NCBI RefSeq assembly: GCF_014647675.1
Contig: NZ_BMPQ01000016.1
Span: 1 to 64,000 of the forward strand
Reading direction: 5' to 3'
Origin: Streptomyces flaveus
Lineage (GTDB): Bacteria > Actinomycetota > Actinomycetes > Streptomycetales > Streptomycetaceae
Length of the DNA stretch: 64,000 bases
In this document: positions 8,903 through 16,652 of the stretch, piece after piece
Position numbering within the stretch: position 1 is the first letter of the stretch
How the letters are laid out: the number at the start of each line of letters is the position of its first letter
Translations under genes and position numbers: made by a program
Notes under the pieces: model-generated
What the model saw: only the letters and a program-made list of their open reading frames with translations
Database searches by the model: none
Told to the model about the DNA's origin: nothing

Positions 8903-8964
8903 CGCTCGCTGCCCGGTACGGGGACGGCACACGCTTCGGGGAGCTGGAGAGTTTCCGTAGCCAT
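8899..8964 (-). CDS. 21-aa leader ORF coupled to hpnC
   Basis: An ATG at 8964 opens MATETLQLPEACAVPVPGSE followed by R, with its TGA overlapping the GTG of hpnC. A GGGAG site lies 11 bp upstream of this ATG; an alternative GTG three codons earlier sits only 2 bp after it. The peptide is too short for ordinary gene finders. It could be a translational-coupling leader controlling the whole hopanoid operon, or fortuitous. The exact GTGA overlap makes translation plausible. Confidence 0.5.
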   Translation of the reverse strand: MATETLQLPEACAVPVPGSER

Positions 8965-9104
8965 TGCCGTCACGTCTCCCGTTCTACACCGCTGACCCAA
9001 TATGCGCCCATTTCGGACACGCCGCCCGGACGTCCGCGCCTTCGCGGGGCGCCGGTCTCGCGCATTATCGCCCTACTTGCCGCGAATAAGCACCGGTACA
9101 GCTT

Positions 9105-9118
9105 ACGTTGTACAACGT
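9105..9118. promoter_or_regulatory. 14-bp perfect palindrome, candidate operator
   Basis: ACGTTGTACAACGT is its own reverse complement. It sits about 140 bp upstream of the hopanoid leader ORF, in the only sizeable gap before the operon. Perfect symmetry centred on GTAC is typical of TetR or GntR-class operators. The cognate regulator is not identifiable here. Confidence 0.4.
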
Positions 9119-9258
9119 TCCGTGCTTCCCCTGGGTGTCCTGCACATCACAACAACGCACCGATTGGCGTCAAGCTTCCTGCGGCGAACCAGAGTTGGCT
9201 TCCTCTTTGCCCGACTTGATCATCCCCTGCACAAGCCGTGCCCGAGCTCCGCACGCGA

Positions 9259-9286
9259 GACCCCGCCGAAGCGTTCCGGCGGGGTC
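9259..9286 (-). terminator. hairpin terminator of the ABC exporter operon
   Basis: GACCCCGCCG and its exact complement CGGCGGGGTC form a 10-bp perfect stem around an 8-nt loop, 17 bp downstream of the ABC ATPase stop codon. There is no T-run, as is usual for Streptomyces hairpin terminators. Confidence 0.65.
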
Positions 9287-9303
9287 AGGAGGGTGTGGCC
9301 GGG

Positions 9304-10086
9304 CTACTTGCCGGTGAACTTCTCGTACTCCTTGAGGACCTCGTCGGTCGGGCCGTCCATACGCAACTCGCCGCGCTCCAGCCACAGGACACGGTCGCAG
9401 GTGTCACGGATCGACTTGTTGTTGTGGCTGACGAGGAACACCGTGCCCGCGTGCTTGCGCAGCTCGCGGATGCGGGCCTCGGAGCGTTTCTGGAAGGAGC
9501 GGTCGCCGGTCGCGAGCGCCTCGTCGATCATCAGGACGTCGTGGTCCTTGGCGGCGGCGATGGAAAACCGCAGGCGGGCGGCCATGCCGGAGGAGTACGT
9601 CCGCATGGGCAGCGTGATGAAGTCGCCCTTCTCGTTGATGCCGGAGAAGTCGACGATCTCCTGGTAGCGCTCGCGGATCTGCTCGCGGGACATGCCCATC
9701 GCGAGGCCACCGAGGATGATGTTCCGCTCGCCGGTCAGGTCGTTCATCAGGGCCGCGTTCACGCCGAGCAGCGAGGGCTGGCCGTCGGTGTAGACCTTGC
9801 CCTCCTCGGCGGGCAGCAGTCCGGCGATGGCGCGCAGCAGCGTGGACTTGCCGGAGCCGTTGGAGCCGATCAGGCCGACGGCCTCGCCGCGATAGGCGAC
9901 GAAGGAGACACCGCGCACGGCGTGCACCTTGCGGACGCCGCGCTCCTCGCCGCCTCGCTTGAGTATGCGGCTGAGGGCGGCGGTGGCGCTGCCCTTGCCG
10001 GTCTTGGCGCCGTTGACGCGGTAGACGATGTGCAGATCGTCGGCGATGACGGTGGGGATCCGGGAATCGGTGATCTGTTCAGCCAC
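9304..10086 (-). CDS. ABC exporter ATP-binding subunit (TagH/RfbE-like polysaccharide or teichoic acid export)
   Basis: The 260-aa ATPase should drive export of a lipid-linked glycopolymer across the membrane with the permease encoded just upstream. Walker A is GSNGSGKST at 74-82. The signature is the variant YSSGMAARLRF typical of O-antigen/teichoic-acid exporters, and Walker B is VLMIDEALATGD. The C-terminus is short, without a carbohydrate-binding extension. The GTG at 10086 overlaps the permease stop by 8 bp. It is the last gene of a seven-gene unit and is followed by a hairpin. Confidence 0.9.
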   Translation of the reverse strand: MAEQITDSRIPTVIADDLHIVYRVNGAKTGKGSATAALSRILKRGGEERGVRKVHAVRGVSFVAYRGEAVGLIGSNGSGKSTLLRAIAGLLPAEEGKVYTDGQPSLLGVNAALMNDLTGERNIILGGLAMGMSREQIRERYQEIVDFSGINEKGDFITLPMRTYSSGMAARLRFSIAAAKDHDVLMIDEALATGDRSFQKRSEARIRELRKHAGTVFLVSHNNKSIRDTCDRVLWLERGELRMDGPTDEVLKEYEKFTGK

Positions 10087-11017
10087 GGCCGTACCGCTCC
10101 TCAGCCTTCCAGAAGTACACGAACCCGCTCGCGGCAACGAGTACGGCCCAGCCGACGGCGACCAGCCAGGCGAACGGCGGCAGATTGACGTCCCACTCGT
10201 AGCCGTCGATCAGCGTCCAGCGCATCAGGTCCATGTAGATGGCGGCCGGATTCCACTGCAGGACGTCCGTGATCCAGAGCGGCAGGTCGCGGCCTTCGAG
10301 CATGAGCGGGATCGAGAACATCACGCCGGACGCGTACATCCACGTACGCAGCACGAACGGCATCAGCTGCGCGAGGTCCGGCGTCTTGCTGCCCAGCCTC
10401 GCCATGATCATCGCGAGACCCATGTTGAACAGGAACTGCAGGGCCAGGATCGGGAGGATCGCCAGCCACTTGAGCGAGGGGTAGCTGCCGAAGCCGATCG
10501 TGACGCAGAACAGCACGAGCATCGAGAACAGCAGCTGCTGGAGCTGCTGCAGCGAGAACGAGATCGGCAGCGAGGCGCGCGGGAAGTGCAGCGCGCGCAC
10601 CAGGCCGAGGTTGCCGGAGATCGCCCGGACGCCGGCCATCACCGAGCTCTGCGTGAAGGTGAAGACGAAGACACCGGTCACGAGGAACGGGATGTAGACC
10701 TTGATGCCCATGCCCCGGTCGGCCTGGAGGATCAGGCCGAAGATGAGGAAGTAGACCGCCGCGTTCAGCAGCGGCGTCGCCACCTGCCACAGCTGCCCGA
10801 GCTTCGCCTGGCTGTACTGGGCGGTGAGCTTCGCCTGGGAGAAGGCGAGGATGAAGTGACGCCGTCCCCAGAGCTGGCGGACGTACTCGACGAGTCCGGG
10901 CCGGGCACCGCTCACGGAGAGCCCGTACTTGGCGGCGAGGTCCGCCGCGGAGAGCCCGTCATCGGGCGACGGGGGGACGCTCACCGCGACTGACCCGTCA
11001 TGCGTTGTCTCACTCAC
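10079..11017 (-). CDS. ABC-2 type exporter permease (TagG-like)
   Basis: This 312-aa integral membrane protein is the partner of the downstream ATPase. After a soluble N-terminal stretch it has an ABC-2 permease region with about six membrane segments, including LLNAAVYFLIFGLILQ near 85 and VYIPFLVTGVFVFTF near 110, and the QYSQAKLGQLWQVATPLL entry typical of polysaccharide exporters. The start is GTG at 11017. It lies 96 bp after the glycosyltransferase, so an internal promoter is possible, but orientation and context favour one operon. Confidence 0.9.
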   Translation of the reverse strand: MSETTHDGSVAVSVPPSPDDGLSAADLAAKYGLSVSGARPGLVEYVRQLWGRRHFILAFSQAKLTAQYSQAKLGQLWQVATPLLNAAVYFLIFGLILQADRGMGIKVYIPFLVTGVFVFTFTQSSVMAGVRAISGNLGLVRALHFPRASLPISFSLQQLQQLLFSMLVLFCVTIGFGSYPSLKWLAILPILALQFLFNMGLAMIMARLGSKTPDLAQLMPFVLRTWMYASGVMFSIPLMLEGRDLPLWITDVLQWNPAAIYMDLMRWTLIDGYEWDVNLPPFAWLVAVGWAVLVAASGFVYFWKAEERYGRG

Positions 11018-11113
11018 AGATGGAAACTTTCGTCCTCAATGTGCGCAGCCTGGTCGGGCCTAGGCAGGAGCCAGGGACCGGGTACCGCCGAATGCTCTCA
11101 GATACCGAGCTTG

Positions 11114-11998
11114 TCAGATGACGGGTGGGCGGCCCAGTCGAGTCAGGCGCCATACCGTACGCCACTTCATGGGGCGCCGGGGGCCGCAGGCGGTGGTCCA
11201 GCCCTCCTTGAAGCCGCCGAACCAGGCCTTCAGCGCAGGTCGCGAGGGGCGGCGGGCGAGGGTGAGCAGCATCCAGACGCCGAGGTACACGGGGACCAGC
11301 GGGGCGGGCAGATTGCGGCGGGCGAGCCAGACGCGGTTGCGGGCCACCATGCGGTGGTAGACGGCATGCCGGGAAGGGGCGGTCGTGGGGTGGTTGAGCA
11401 CCATGTCCGCGCGGTAGTCGATCATCCAGCCGGCGTCGAGGGCGCGCCAGGCGAGGTCGGTCTCCTCGTGGGCGTAGAAGAACTCGTCGGGCAATCCGCC
11501 GACCTCGGCCAGGACCTTCGTACGGACCGCGTTGGCGCCGCCGAGGAAGGTGGTGACACGGGAGTTGCGCATCGGGTCGGCGGCGCGCAGACGCGGGACG
11601 TGGCGGCGCTGAGTGGAACCGGTGTCGGGGTCGGCGATGCGGAAGCTGATGATCCCGAGCTTCGGGTCGGCCTCGAAGGCCTGGCGGCACAGCTCGGCGG
11701 TGTCGTTGCGGGCGAGCAGGCCGTCGTCGTCCAGGAACATCAGGACGTCCACGTCGGTGCCGCCGGGGCCGAAAGCCTCGATACCGACGTTGCGGCCTCC
11801 GGGGATGCCGAGGTTCTCGGGCAGCTCGATGGTCCGTACGCCTTCGGGGACGTCCGGGACCGGGGAGCCGTTGCCCACCACGACCGCCTCGACCGGGTCG
11901 CCGTCCTGCTTGGCGACCGAGTCGAGGAGGGCGCGGAGTTCGTCGGGGCGGTTGCCCATGGTGATGATCACCGCACCGACCTTCATGGCCGAGCTCAC
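11114..11998 (-). CDS. family 2 glycosyltransferase
   Basis: This GT-A fold enzyme probably adds a sugar to the polymer or lipid made by this cluster. The 294-aa protein shows the GT2 N-terminus VGAVIITMGNRPDELRALLD. A DXD-like acidic stretch LMFLDDDGLL lies near residue 95. ETDLAWRALDAGW near 195 resembles the ED-motif region of rhamnosyl/galactofuranosyl-type GT2 enzymes. The GTG at 11998 gives a GTGA overlap with the preceding gene; the ATG at 11986 (MKVGAVI) is an alternative start. The C-terminal region may be membrane-associated (LVPVYLGVWMLLTLA). Donor and acceptor are unknown. Confidence 0.85.
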   Translation of the reverse strand: MSSAMKVGAVIITMGNRPDELRALLDSVAKQDGDPVEAVVVGNGSPVPDVPEGVRTIELPENLGIPGGRNVGIEAFGPGGTDVDVLMFLDDDGLLARNDTAELCRQAFEADPKLGIISFRIADPDTGSTQRRHVPRLRAADPMRNSRVTTFLGGANAVRTKVLAEVGGLPDEFFYAHEETDLAWRALDAGWMIDYRADMVLNHPTTAPSRHAVYHRMVARNRVWLARRNLPAPLVPVYLGVWMLLTLARRPSRPALKAWFGGFKEGWTTACGPRRPMKWRTVWRLTRLGRPPVI

Positions 11999-12774
11999 TT
12001 CAGCCTGCTCGACGCCAGGATGGACACCAGGTGCAGCAGGGTCTGCAGGAGCGCGATGCCTGCCAGCACGGCGACGCCGAGCCGCGAGAAGAACAGGTCG
12101 TCCCTGACCGTGTCCAGGACCGCCAGGACCAGGATCAGCAGCGAGGCCTCGACGCCGAGGACGAGCCGGTGGAACTTCAGCGCGGCGGCGGCCTTGCGGG
12201 CCAGCGCCATCCCGGAGGTGCGCGGCTCGGAGGCCGACTCCTGGACCGGCGGCTTCCCGGTCTGGTGCCGGGCAACGCCTACGAGGTCGGTCTCGGCCTT
12301 GATCAGGATCGCGCCGAGAGCGGCGAGGGTGCCGAGGAAGGCCCACAGCCAGTCGATCCGCCCGCTGCCCCACAGGTCGGCGGCGCGCAGCCCGAAGCCG
12401 ACGAGGACCGCGGCGTCGCACAGGTAGGCGCCGACCCGGTCCACGTAGACGCCGGCGAGCGAGTACTGCTTGCGCCAGCGGGCGAGTTCGCCGTCGACGC
12501 AGTCGAACAGCAGGTAGAGCTGGACCATCAGCACGCCGAGCACGGCGCCCGGGATCCCCGGCACCAGCAGGGCCGGGGCGGCGAGGACGCCGAAGACGGT
12601 CATCAGGTAGGTCAGCTGGTTGGGCGTGACCTTCGTGTTCACCAGGTGCCGGTCGATACGCAGCGAGAGCTCGCGCATGTAGAGCCGGCCGGCCCAGTGC
12701 TCGCCGCTCCGCCGGTCCTTCACACCCGGGGGGTGCACGACCGGGCGGAGCTCAGCTACCGATGGCTTTTGCAT
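11995..12774 (-). CDS. CDP-alcohol phosphatidyltransferase family protein with variant active site
   Basis: This 259-aa membrane protein belongs to the family that moves a phospho-alcohol from CDP-linked donors to an acceptor alcohol. The motif starts as expected: D91, D94-G95, A98-R99, G108 and D112. The final Asp, normally four residues later and proposed as general base, is Ala116 (VDRVGAY). Several hydrophobic segments follow. It overlaps the upstream dehydrogenase gene by 23 bp and the downstream glycosyltransferase by 4 bp. The missing Asp leaves open an altered reaction or a non-catalytic partner of the second such enzyme at 14553-16361. Confidence 0.85.
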   Translation of the reverse strand: MQKPSVAELRPVVHPPGVKDRRSGEHWAGRLYMRELSLRIDRHLVNTKVTPNQLTYLMTVFGVLAAPALLVPGIPGAVLGVLMVQLYLLFDCVDGELARWRKQYSLAGVYVDRVGAYLCDAAVLVGFGLRAADLWGSGRIDWLWAFLGTLAALGAILIKAETDLVGVARHQTGKPPVQESASEPRTSGMALARKAAAALKFHRLVLGVEASLLILVLAVLDTVRDDLFFSRLGVAVLAGIALLQTLLHLVSILASSRLK

Positions 12775-13816
12775 AGTCGGCGTATGCGTCCCTGATCTGG
12801 TCGGCGGACAGGTCGAGGTGCTCGAGGATCGTGTAGCGGCCGGGCCGGGTCTTCGGGGCGAACTTCACCACCTGGACGAACTCGTCCAGGCTGAAGCCGA
12901 TCTCCTCCGGGAGGACGGGCAGCCCGTGGCGGTGCAGCACCTCGGCCATGTGCCCGGCTGTCTCGTGGTCGCCCCGCAGGAACGTGGCGAACGCGCCGCC
13001 GAGGCCGCACTGCTCGCCGTGCAGGGCGCTGCGCTTGGGGAAGCTCAGGTCGAAGGCGTGGCTGATCTCGTGGCAGGCGCCGGATGCGGGGCGGCTGTCG
13101 CCGGCCACCGACATCGAAATGCCGCACAGAACCAGCGCCTCGGAGAGCGTCGTCAGGAAGGTGTCCTCGCCGACACCTCCTGGGTGGCGCAGCACGGCCT
13201 CCGCGGCCTGGCGGGCCATGGCGGCGGCCAGTCCGTCGACCTGCTCGCCGTTCTCCCGGTGCGACAACTCCCAGTCGGCCACGGCGGAGATCTTGCAGAT
13301 CACATCGCCGATTCCGGCCCGTACGAATCGCACCGGAGCCTCGCGGATGACATCGAGGTCGATGACGATCCCGATCGGGTTGGGCACGCCGTACGAGCCA
13401 CGGCCCGCGTCGTTGTCGAGCGTGGCCACGGGTGAGCACAAGCCATCGTTCGCGAGGTTGGTGGCCACGGCCACCAACGGCAGGCCAACGCGTGCGGCAG
13501 CGTACTTGGCGCAGTCGATGACCTTGCCGCCGCCGAGCCCGACCACGGCGTCGTAGTGACCGCCCTTCTTGATCGAGTCGGCGAGCCGTACGGCGCCGTC
13601 GATGGTGCCGTCGGCGTCGCAGAACCAGTCGGCCTCCGGGAACGCGGGGGCGAACCGGTCGCGCAGCGCCTGGCCGGAGCCGGCGCTGATAGCGAAGGCC
13701 AACCGGCCCGACGGCGCGATGCGCTGGTCCGACAGGATCGTCGCCAGATCATCGAGCGCGCCCGGACGGATGTCCACGACGACCGGCGAGGGGATGAGCC
13801 TCGTCAGTACTGGCAC
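12752..13816 (-). CDS. glycerol-1-phosphate dehydrogenase-like (iron/zinc alcohol dehydrogenase family)
   Basis: The 354-aa protein belongs to the AraM/EgsA group that makes sn-glycerol-1-phosphate or related polyol phosphates from ketose phosphates with NAD(P)H. NAD-binding GLGGGKVIDCAKY is at 93-105. Candidate metal ligands match the family: Asp124 in TNLANDGLCSP, a His in SGACHEISHAF (about 249-253) and His266 in LHGEQ. The GTG at 13816 overlaps the nucleotidyltransferase stop by 13 bp. Next to a nucleotidyltransferase and CDP-alcohol transferases, it likely supplies the phospho-polyol that becomes activated. The exact substrate is not shown. Confidence 0.82.
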   Translation of the reverse strand: MPVLTRLIPSPVVVDIRPGALDDLATILSDQRIAPSGRLAFAISAGSGQALRDRFAPAFPEADWFCDADGTIDGAVRLADSIKKGGHYDAVVGLGGGKVIDCAKYAAARVGLPLVAVATNLANDGLCSPVATLDNDAGRGSYGVPNPIGIVIDLDVIREAPVRFVRAGIGDVICKISAVADWELSHRENGEQVDGLAAAMARQAAEAVLRHPGGVGEDTFLTTLSEALVLCGISMSVAGDSRPASGACHEISHAFDLSFPKRSALHGEQCGLGGAFATFLRGDHETAGHMAEVLHRHGLPVLPEEIGFSLDEFVQVVKFAPKTRPGRYTILEHLDLSADQIRDAYADYAKAIGS

Positions 13817-14556
13817 GCGATCACACGTCCCTTGGCGAGGTCGTCGTGGTTGTCGATCTCGACCCAGCTGACGTCGCCGATGGGCGCCACGTCGATGCGG
13901 AAGCCGCGGTTCACGAGCTCCTGGTAGCCGTGCTCGTAGAACTGCTGCGGGTCGGTCTCGAAGACCGTCTTCAGGGCGTCGGCCAGCTCGTCGGCGGCCT
14001 CGCCCTCGATGAGGGTGACGCCGATGTACTCACCGGTCGCCTCGGCCGGGTCCATCAGCTTGGTGATCTTCGTCATGCCGCCCTCGGGGCCGACGACGAC
14101 CTTCATCTCCTCGTCGGCGAGGGACTTCACCGTGTCGAGGGCCAGGATGATCTTCTTGCCGTCGCCGCGGGCGGCGAGCAGGGTCTTCTCGACGGAGACG
14201 GGGTGCACGGTGTCGCCGTTGGCCAGGATCACCGAGTGCTTGATGGCGTCACGCCCGCACCACAGGGAGTAGGCGTTGTTCCACTCCTCGGCCTTGTCGT
14301 TGTCGATGAGGGTGATCTTGACGCCGTACTTCTGCTCCAGCGCCTCACGACGCTCGTAGACGGCCTCCTTGCGGTAGCCGACGATGATCGCGACCTCGGT
14401 CAGGCCGATCTCGGCGAAGTTGCCGAGGGTGAGGTCGAGCACGGTGATGCTGTCCTCGTTGCCTTCCGGGCCCACCGGCACCAGCGCCTTGGGCAGGGTG
14501 TCCGTATAGGGGCGCAGACGCCGTCCGGCGCCTGCCGCCAGCACGAGGCCGATCAT
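13804..14556 (-). CDS. NTP transferase family protein (sugar/choline/polyol-phosphate nucleotidyltransferase)
   Basis: The 250-aa protein has the nucleotidyltransferase signature GAGRRLRPYTDTLPK at 9-23, with a catalytic Lys and a metal-binding Asp in LANGDTV near 113. It resembles LicC-type cytidylyltransferases more than glucose-1-phosphate enzymes in length and in the EWNNAYSLW stretch. It probably makes a CDP-activated alcohol for the adjacent CDP-alcohol transferases. The ATG at 14556 overlaps the upstream stop as ATGA. The substrate is unproven. Confidence 0.85.
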   Translation of the reverse strand: MIGLVLAAGAGRRLRPYTDTLPKALVPVGPEGNEDSITVLDLTLGNFAEIGLTEVAIIVGYRKEAVYERREALEQKYGVKITLIDNDKAEEWNNAYSLWCGRDAIKHSVILANGDTVHPVSVEKTLLAARGDGKKIILALDTVKSLADEEMKVVVGPEGGMTKITKLMDPAEATGEYIGVTLIEGEAADELADALKTVFETDPQQFYEHGYQELVNRGFRIDVAPIGDVSWVEIDNHDDLAKGRVIACQY

Positions 14557-16361
14557 GCGGGTTCTCCTTCATCGTGTACGGCGGGTGCGCCAAGTTTGTG
14601 AGCGGTCACCCAGAAGCGGATGCTCTCCACGAGCACCACGAGGGCCACAGCCACGGCGAGTGCCGTGAGCGCGACCTTGAAATCAGTGGCGGCGAGCAGC
14701 GCGGCCAGAACGGTGACCAGCAGCGTCCTGCCTTCGTGCCCGCCGATCGCCCGCACCAGCCAGTTCGGCGGCGCGCCGGCGTTGCCGCGGATGCGGTACA
14801 CCGTGTCGTAGTGATGGTAGGCGACGGCGCCCACCAGGCCGAAAGCCGCGGGCAAGGCTCCGTTTACGTCCGCTTTGGCTGCCAGCACCAGGACGGTGAC
14901 GTATTCGGCGGTGCGGAAGAGGGGCGGAACGAGCCAGTCGAGGGCGCCCTTGAGGGGCAGGGCGACGGCCGCGGCCGAGGTCAGCGTGTAGAGCACGGCG
15001 GCGAGGACGGGCAGCCAACTGCCGTACGGCTCAAGGCAGGCGGCGGCTACGAGGATCACAGCGCCGGACAGTGCGACGAGAACGCGCGCTCCGAACGGGG
15101 GCTTGGCGGGCAGCTTCTTCAACAGCCGCGCCAGTGCCTGAGCGATCGCGCCGCTGTCCGCGAGGTCCGCCAGCGCCCGCGCCGCCCGGTCGGTACGCCG
15201 GGCCTTGCGGGTCAGGGACCGCAGGACGCGCCCCGCCGTGGTGTAGGTCGCCGCGAACGCGCACCCGATGAGCAGCGCGTAGAAGGTGATCCGCGGCGTC
15301 GTGACCGCCGTGAGCACGGCGATCATCGCCCAGCGTTCGCCGATCGGCAGGACGATCATCCGGCGCACCCAGACCGTCCAGCCGACGCTGTCGAGCCTGC
15401 CGGAGAGGGCAGCGGTGGGGCTGGTGTTGGCGGTGGCGTCGTGATTCGCCTCGTTGAAGGAGAAGTCGACGACATGTCGACAGGTCTGCAAAACCATCGC
15501 GCCGAGAGCCAGGGCCCATACGTCGTCGCCGCCACGGGCCGCGCCGAGCGCGAGGCCCGCGTAGTAGGCGTACTCCTTGGCACGGTCGAAGGTCGCGTCG
15601 AGCCAGGCGCCGAGCGTGGAGTACTGCAGCGAGTAGCGGGCGAGCTGTCCGTCCGTGCAGTCCAGGACGAAGGAGAAGAGGAGCAGCAGTCCGGCGGTGA
15701 CGAAGCCGGCGCGGGTGCCGGTCGCCGCGCAGCCCGCCGCGATCAGCGCGGTGAACAGCGAGGCCGTGGTGACCTGGTTCGGGGTCAGACCGCGGCGGGC
15801 GCACCAGCGGGCGAGATAGCGGGAGTACGGGCTGATGCAGTACGTCGTGAAGAAGCCGTCGCGGGACTTCACGGCCGTACGCAGCCTGATCGCCTCGTCG
15901 TCGACGGCGGCCACGGCCTGCCGGGCTTCGTTGCGGGCCTGCGGGTCGCGGGGGACTTCGGCGACGAGTTCGCCGAGTTCGGGGCGGTGCAGTTCGGTGT
16001 CGAGCAGTTCGGCGACGCGGTCGGCGACGATACCGACGACCACGGAGCCGTTCGAGGCGTCCCCGGCGGCCGTGCGCAGCGCGCGGTCCAGCGCGGGACG
16101 GGCGGCGGGACGGACGGTCACGGCGCCGGGGATCGCGGCGGCGTCGAAGCGGGGGTCGGTGAGCCCGAGGCGCAACGCGTGGACGTGGCCCACAAAGCGG
16201 GCGTCGACGACGGCGACCCGCTGGTCAGCGGGTACGGCGGCGAGGAGCGTCTCGGCGTCGGCCGCGTCGGAGGCGACCCGCACGTCGAAGCCGAGCGACC
16301 GCAGATCGCCCTCGAGCGACGATCCGGGGACCGGCTGACCGGTGAGGATGGCGGTCGACAG
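14553..16361 (-). CDS. large CDP-alcohol phosphatidyltransferase with N- and C-terminal extensions (DUF5941-type)
   Basis: The protein has an N-terminal soluble domain of about 150 residues. A complete CDP-alcohol transferase motif follows (DCTDGQLARYSLQYS then GAWLDATFD, about 234-259 from the CTG), and then a long membrane region I recall as DUF5941. All four motif Asp are present. The earliest ATG/GTG/TTG start in frame is GTG at 16283, but the 26 codons before it have coding-like third positions. They begin at CTG 16361 (STAILTGQPVPG), 9 bp after GGGAG and two codons after an in-frame stop, so I place the start there. First gene of the exporter operon, divergent from galE. Confidence 0.75.
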   Translation of the reverse strand: MSTAILTGQPVPGSSLEGDLRSLGFDVRVASDAADAETLLAAVPADQRVAVVDARFVGHVHALRLGLTDPRFDAAAIPGAVTVRPAARPALDRALRTAAGDASNGSVVVGIVADRVAELLDTELHRPELGELVAEVPRDPQARNEARQAVAAVDDEAIRLRTAVKSRDGFFTTYCISPYSRYLARWCARRGLTPNQVTTASLFTALIAAGCAATGTRAGFVTAGLLLLFSFVLDCTDGQLARYSLQYSTLGAWLDATFDRAKEYAYYAGLALGAARGGDDVWALALGAMVLQTCRHVVDFSFNEANHDATANTSPTAALSGRLDSVGWTVWVRRMIVLPIGERWAMIAVLTAVTTPRITFYALLIGCAFAATYTTAGRVLRSLTRKARRTDRAARALADLADSGAIAQALARLLKKLPAKPPFGARVLVALSGAVILVAAACLEPYGSWLPVLAAVLYTLTSAAAVALPLKGALDWLVPPLFRTAEYVTVLVLAAKADVNGALPAAFGLVGAVAYHHYDTVYRIRGNAGAPPNWLVRAIGGHEGRTLLVTVLAALLAATDFKVALTALAVAVALVVLVESIRFWVTAHKLGAPAVHDEGEPA

Positions 16362-16652
16362 ACGAACTCACTCCCTGGGTTCCGACGCATCCGCGGCGCC
16401 GGGCATGTACGCGATGGGGGGCGCCCCGGGCGGGGCCCAGGGCGGCGTGTCGGCAGAGGCTATCGGATGATGGGAAGCTGCCGTTCACCGCCTGTTCACG
16501 GCCCGATCAGCATGATCTGTGAGCCGCGTCCGCTGCGATCATCATCAAGGATCGGGGCCCCGCGCCCAAATCGCGGTCCCAGAACGGTGCTTTTCAGGGC
16601 AAGAATCCCGGCCCGCACCGGAGCCGATCCGTCCGGCATAGGGTGAAGGACC

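Larger units (their letters stand above)
8965..9303. other. intergenic region upstream of the hopanoid operon
   Basis: These 339 bp separate the leader ORF of the hopanoid operon from the end of the ABC exporter unit; both are read leftward. The region must carry the hopanoid promoter. On the minus strand a GATAAT hexamer (plus 9064-9069) is a possible -10 without a clear -35. A perfect 14-bp palindrome is at 9105-9118 and a terminator hairpin at 9259-9286. A 17-codon ORF near 9180-9235 lacks a spaced ribosome site and is not called. Confidence 0.5.

Noticed and set aside
9170..9235. Small minus-strand peptide MIKSGKEEANSGSPQEA downstream of the ABC exporter
   Set aside because: AGGGG directly abuts the ATG with no spacing, and the region overlaps a possible promoter, so translation is unlikely.
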